From: Rutidosis leptorrhynchoides
Taxonomy: Eukaryota > Streptophyta > Magnoliopsida > Asterales > Asteraceae
Reading direction: 5' to 3'
DNA: 64,000 nt
NCBI RefSeq assembly: GCF_046630445.1
Contig: NC_092337.1
Location: 192,216,001-192,280,000, forward strand
Within the stretch, counting starts at the first letter, position 1. Each line of letters begins with the position of its first letter. Of this stretch, positions 60,650 to 64,000 are shown in pieces. The notes beneath the pieces are model-generated. The model was not told the origin of the DNA. It did no database searches and saw nothing but the letters and a program-made list of their open reading frames with translations. A program made the translations under genes and the position numbers.

Positions 60650-60815
60650 GGTAATATGGTGGAATATAAAAGAATTCTCCGGTATCAAAAGGGTAATTGT
60701 ATATATATCAGGATTATAGTAAGGCTACTTCGAATGAAAAGTCGAAGTTGACTTGCTGGAGCTATGACAAAATTGGCTACATTAAAAAGGGATCACAAAG
60801 TTATTTTTGCTAATA
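60650..60815 (+). pseudogene. Zinc-knuckle-like relic, E4 copy (antisense)
   Basis: SNEKSKLTCWSYDKIGYIKK: one Cys of the E1 form is now Tyr. Antisense to E4. Confidence 0.3.
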
Positions 60816-61379
60816 AATGTCAAAGGATCTGACGCGGCTACATGTTAAACTTTTACTCAGTTGCCGAGAGTTTCTCGAGTGCATAACTATATGCATAAAT
60901 CTTTCCTTCCGTCAATGAAGTGCGGTTGATTCATCCTATCGATTGAGGTGTTTTCAAGAATCATGAAAGGTTTGAACGCAGATTGTAATCGTCAAGATAC
61001 AAATGAGGTTTAAGATGAAATCAAGTGGCAACTTGAAGAATTGTTTAGTTTCATATGTTATAATCAATATTTTAATCCATTTTAATTGTCCAATGTTATT
61101 AGTCCACAGTCGATAGTTCACAGTTGACAGTCCAATATTTCATGTTCATATACAATTTAATAAATAATATTCGAATTAATTAATACGTATCGTGACCCGT
61201 GTACATGTCTCAGACTCGATCACAACTCAAAGTATATATATTATTATAGAATCAACCTCAACCCTGTATATAGAACTCGATCATTACTGCATATAAAGTG
61301 TCTATGGTGATTCCAAATAATATATATATATGCGTCGATATGATATGTCAAAACTTTGTATACGTGTCCCGATATTTAA

Positions 61380-61530
61380 AGTGCGTAAAATAAATAACAG
61401 AAATTAACTGACAATAAATTAAATGCGTAAAGTAAATAACAGAAATTAAATGACGATAAATAAAATTACGAGAATATAAATTGCGATAAATAAATTGCGA
61501 TAAATAAATTGCGATAGATAAAATGTAATA
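61380..61530. repeat. Iterated GCGATAAATAAA block, E4 copy
   Basis: GATAAATAAAATTACG, then three successive TTGCGATA(A/G)ATAAA units, as in E1. Confidence 0.6.
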
Positions 61531-61828
61531 CGGAATTAACAGTTAGCTAGGAACAGTTAGCTAGGATTTTGTTAGCGTGGATTCTTAATAAAATTTCTCA
61601 TAGTTAATTTGTTTGTTTCTAACAAATTTTATATTGTGCAATATTTTCTTCATTATGCCACTTGTTGCATTTTGATAGATCAAAATTCAAGTATGAAATT
61701 GAATGAAAATGGTTATTCTGTGGTGAACGGATACGTATATCGGTAGATGAAAGTAGAATAGTAAATGACTGTTGAATTAGATTTGAAGAATGTACAGTGT
61801 AACTTATTAATGTGAAATTTAAATATTC

Positions 61829-61850
61829 CTCGGGTATTACTTACCCGTTA
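61829..61850 (-). other. Internal PPT-like motif in E4
   Basis: Minus strand TTAACGGGTAAGTAATACCC, one base different from E1. Confidence 0.45.
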
Positions 61851-62027
61851 AAATATTTTCACCATTATTAGTTTGTACAAAAGAATTTTAATTACAATCT
61901 TTATGAAAATATACTTACATATATACTTTCTTCAGATGAAATCATGAATTTAATGGGTCAATATGATATTAGACTCATTTGATTTACCGTTAGAATATGA
62001 ATATATAATCTCTTAAAATATTAAAGA

Positions 62028-62613
62028 TTATATAATCACCATGTCGAACGAAGATAAATAATTTAGAATGATTCGTAGAATGATGATTATGCTCGAGGTA
62101 CAGAATGAGATATTGGGGCATGTGATGTTGAAACTTGTGTTGTTGGTGATACTGTTGATGCCGGTGATGTTGTTGAAGCTGGTACGTTTTGCACCATATT
62201 CTTCAAATTGATTACTCGATCTCGAAGTTCGTTGACTTCTTGTATTATTCTGGAATAATTGTCGGTCGGAAGGAGCAGATGAGTAAGGTTTCAAATTGTG
62301 GATAGAATATAATCATGTCGAGCTACTCTGGAAATGATGGTGAAGATGGTGTTTCGGATTGGTTTGCCAGTGAATGTTTCAAGTTCTTCACCCAGAGAAC
62401 AATATGGTGGGTGAAAGGGATCGATTCTTATTGTCTCCAATGATTAAGTAGACTACGAACTCATCATATGAATTGGGGATAGTTGGTTGGTTGATTTATT
62501 CTGGTGACGCTGCTTTCGGAGCTTAGGTGAACTTCCACATCGAAATAGCTGTCGGAATAACTATCAGAATAGTTATCGGAATTCGAGGAACTCGAACTGG
62601 TTGAAGGATTCAT
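62028..62613 (-). pseudogene. ORF-A remnant in E4
   Basis: ATG at 62613, Ser/Asp/Tyr repeats (NSDNYSDSYSDSYFD), HLSSESSVTR, stops after YPQFI, later frameshifts. Same plan as the other three copies. Confidence 0.5.
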
Positions 62614-63026
62614 CCCGTACGATCAGATGAAGAATTTTTTATAAGAATTAGATTATAGGATGTAGATTAGTACCCTGCAATACATAATTTACATATGAAT
62701 ATATAATAGTAAAATCCCATAAGTTACGGAGGAATCTACGGAAGCTGTCAGACAAAGATAACAATAACAGGTACGCTAAGATATGAAGTAGCAGATACGT
62801 TAAGATACGAATTTTGTCTATACACTATTCATGAAATCATTGCAGTAAGATGTGTCTAGACTAAGAATGATAAGCAATTAATTTCCCAAGGATGATAAGC
62901 AGATGATTTCCGACTAGAAATGATAAGCAAAACTTTTGACATGAAGACACGGTCGAAGTCCAGACTCACTAATGCATCTAAACAACTATCAGTTAGACTC
63001 GCTAATGCAAGACCTGGTTCGCTAAG

Positions 63027-63044
63027 ACCACCGCTCTGATACTA
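63027..63044 (-). other. E4 primer-binding site
   Basis: ACCACCGCTCTGATACTA, one base different from the initiator-Met PBS complement. Confidence 0.85.
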
Positions 63045-63046
63045 AC

Positions 63047-64000
63047 TGAAAGGACCCGTCCTAATCCATCCGGACAAAGTCCATATCGATTACAAACGAT
63101 TCACAATAGTTGGTTACATCGCGAGGTACTTGACCTCTATATGATACATTTTACAAACATTGCATTCGTTTTTAAAAGACAACTTGCTTTATATCGAAAA
63201 TTGATGATATGCAAATCATTTCATAATATATTCAACTATAATTGACTAAATAATAATCATGAACCCGACGACTCGAATGCAACGTCTTTTGAAATATGTC
63301 ATGAATGACTTCAAGTAATATCTTTTAAATGAGCAATTGCATAGCGGAAGACTTCTTTCATACCTGAGAATAAACATGCTTTCAAGTGTCAACCAAAAGG
63401 TTGGTGAGTTCATTAGTTTAACATAAATAATCATTTCCATCATTTTAATAGACCACAAGATTTTCATTTCTCATAAATATACGTCCCACACATGGAGACA
63501 AAATCATTCATATGGATTGAACACCTGGTAACCGACATTCACAATATGCATATAAGAATATCCCCATCATGCTGGGATCCTCCTTCGAACATGATATAAA
63601 TTTCGAAGTACTAAAGCATCCGGTATTTTGGATGGGGCTTGTTGGGCCCGATAGATCTATCTTTAGAGTTCGCGTCAATTAGGGTGTCTGTTCCCTATTT
63701 CTTAGATTACCAGACTTAATAAAAAGGGGCATATTCGATTTCGATAATTCAACCATATAATGTAGTTTCAATTACTTGTGTCCATTTCGTAAAACAGTTA
63801 TAAACACATCGCATGTATTCTCAGTCCCAAAAATATATATTGTAAAAGCATTTAAAAGGGAAGTAATGAAACTCACCTAATGTATTTTGTAGTAAAAATA
63901 CATATGACTATATTGAACAACTGAACGATGCAGGGTTGGCCTCGGATTCACGAACCTATATTATTCATATCTATATTAAAAACATATAACAAGTTCATAT
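63047..64000 (-). repeat. E4 5' LTR, partial
   Basis: Starts TGAAAGGACCCGTCC and follows 54723-55680 closely, continuing past the window. Confidence 0.85.

Overview
The window is plant nuclear DNA made of nested LTR retrotransposons. I see no intact host gene, rRNA, tRNA or CRISPR array. The style points to a eudicot, and I infer the daisy family (Asteraceae) from recollection of similar LTR ends and pol proteins. The primer-binding sites (tRNA-Asp type TGGCGCCGCTGCCGGGGA, initiator-Met type TGGTATCAGAGC) and the LTR TATA boxes are seen directly.

Layout. (1) 1-10223, E1: a minus-strand copy of 'family A', a long-LTR element with 3.5-4.4 kb LTRs and about 4.4 kb of internal DNA without gag or pol. 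(2) 10224-12504, C1: a truncated minus-strand copia-like fragment. (3) 12505-39901, E2: a plus-strand family A copy without its 5' end, split by (4) 13470-33007, an Athila-type Ty3/gypsy complex with three LTRs, a broken gag-pol, a second protease domain behind integrase, and an Athila ORF with a probable intron. (5) 39902-46521, G1: a minus-strand Tekay-like chromovirus cut in RNase H by E2. (6) 46524-48678, G2: the 3' LTR of another minus-strand gypsy element, cut by (7) 48679-54722, E3, plus-strand family A, which is itself cut by (8) 54723-64000, E4, minus-strand family A running off the end.

How the pieces relate. Family A has no enzymes of its own. It shares PBS type, U5 motifs and the plan of a pre-gag ORF with G1, so G1-type elements are its likely helpers. 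Family A also carries what look like host-derived fragments: a decayed, tandemly duplicated piece of a poly(A)-binding protein gene in the sense direction, and, antisense, a TATA-preceded 57-codon hydrophobic ORF kept in frame in two diverged copies.

The most striking signal is a paired palindrome, core ATGCGATCGCAT. It occurs six times as a pair, always exactly 32 bp centre to centre (about three helical turns), at four different Athila locations (three LTR copies, the leader, and ahead of ORF3) and in the LTR of E3. In all four LTRs a TATA box follows about 31 bp after the second centre. The outer arms differ between sites but mostly stay self-complementary. I propose this as a shared, possibly undescribed promoter or hairpin module.
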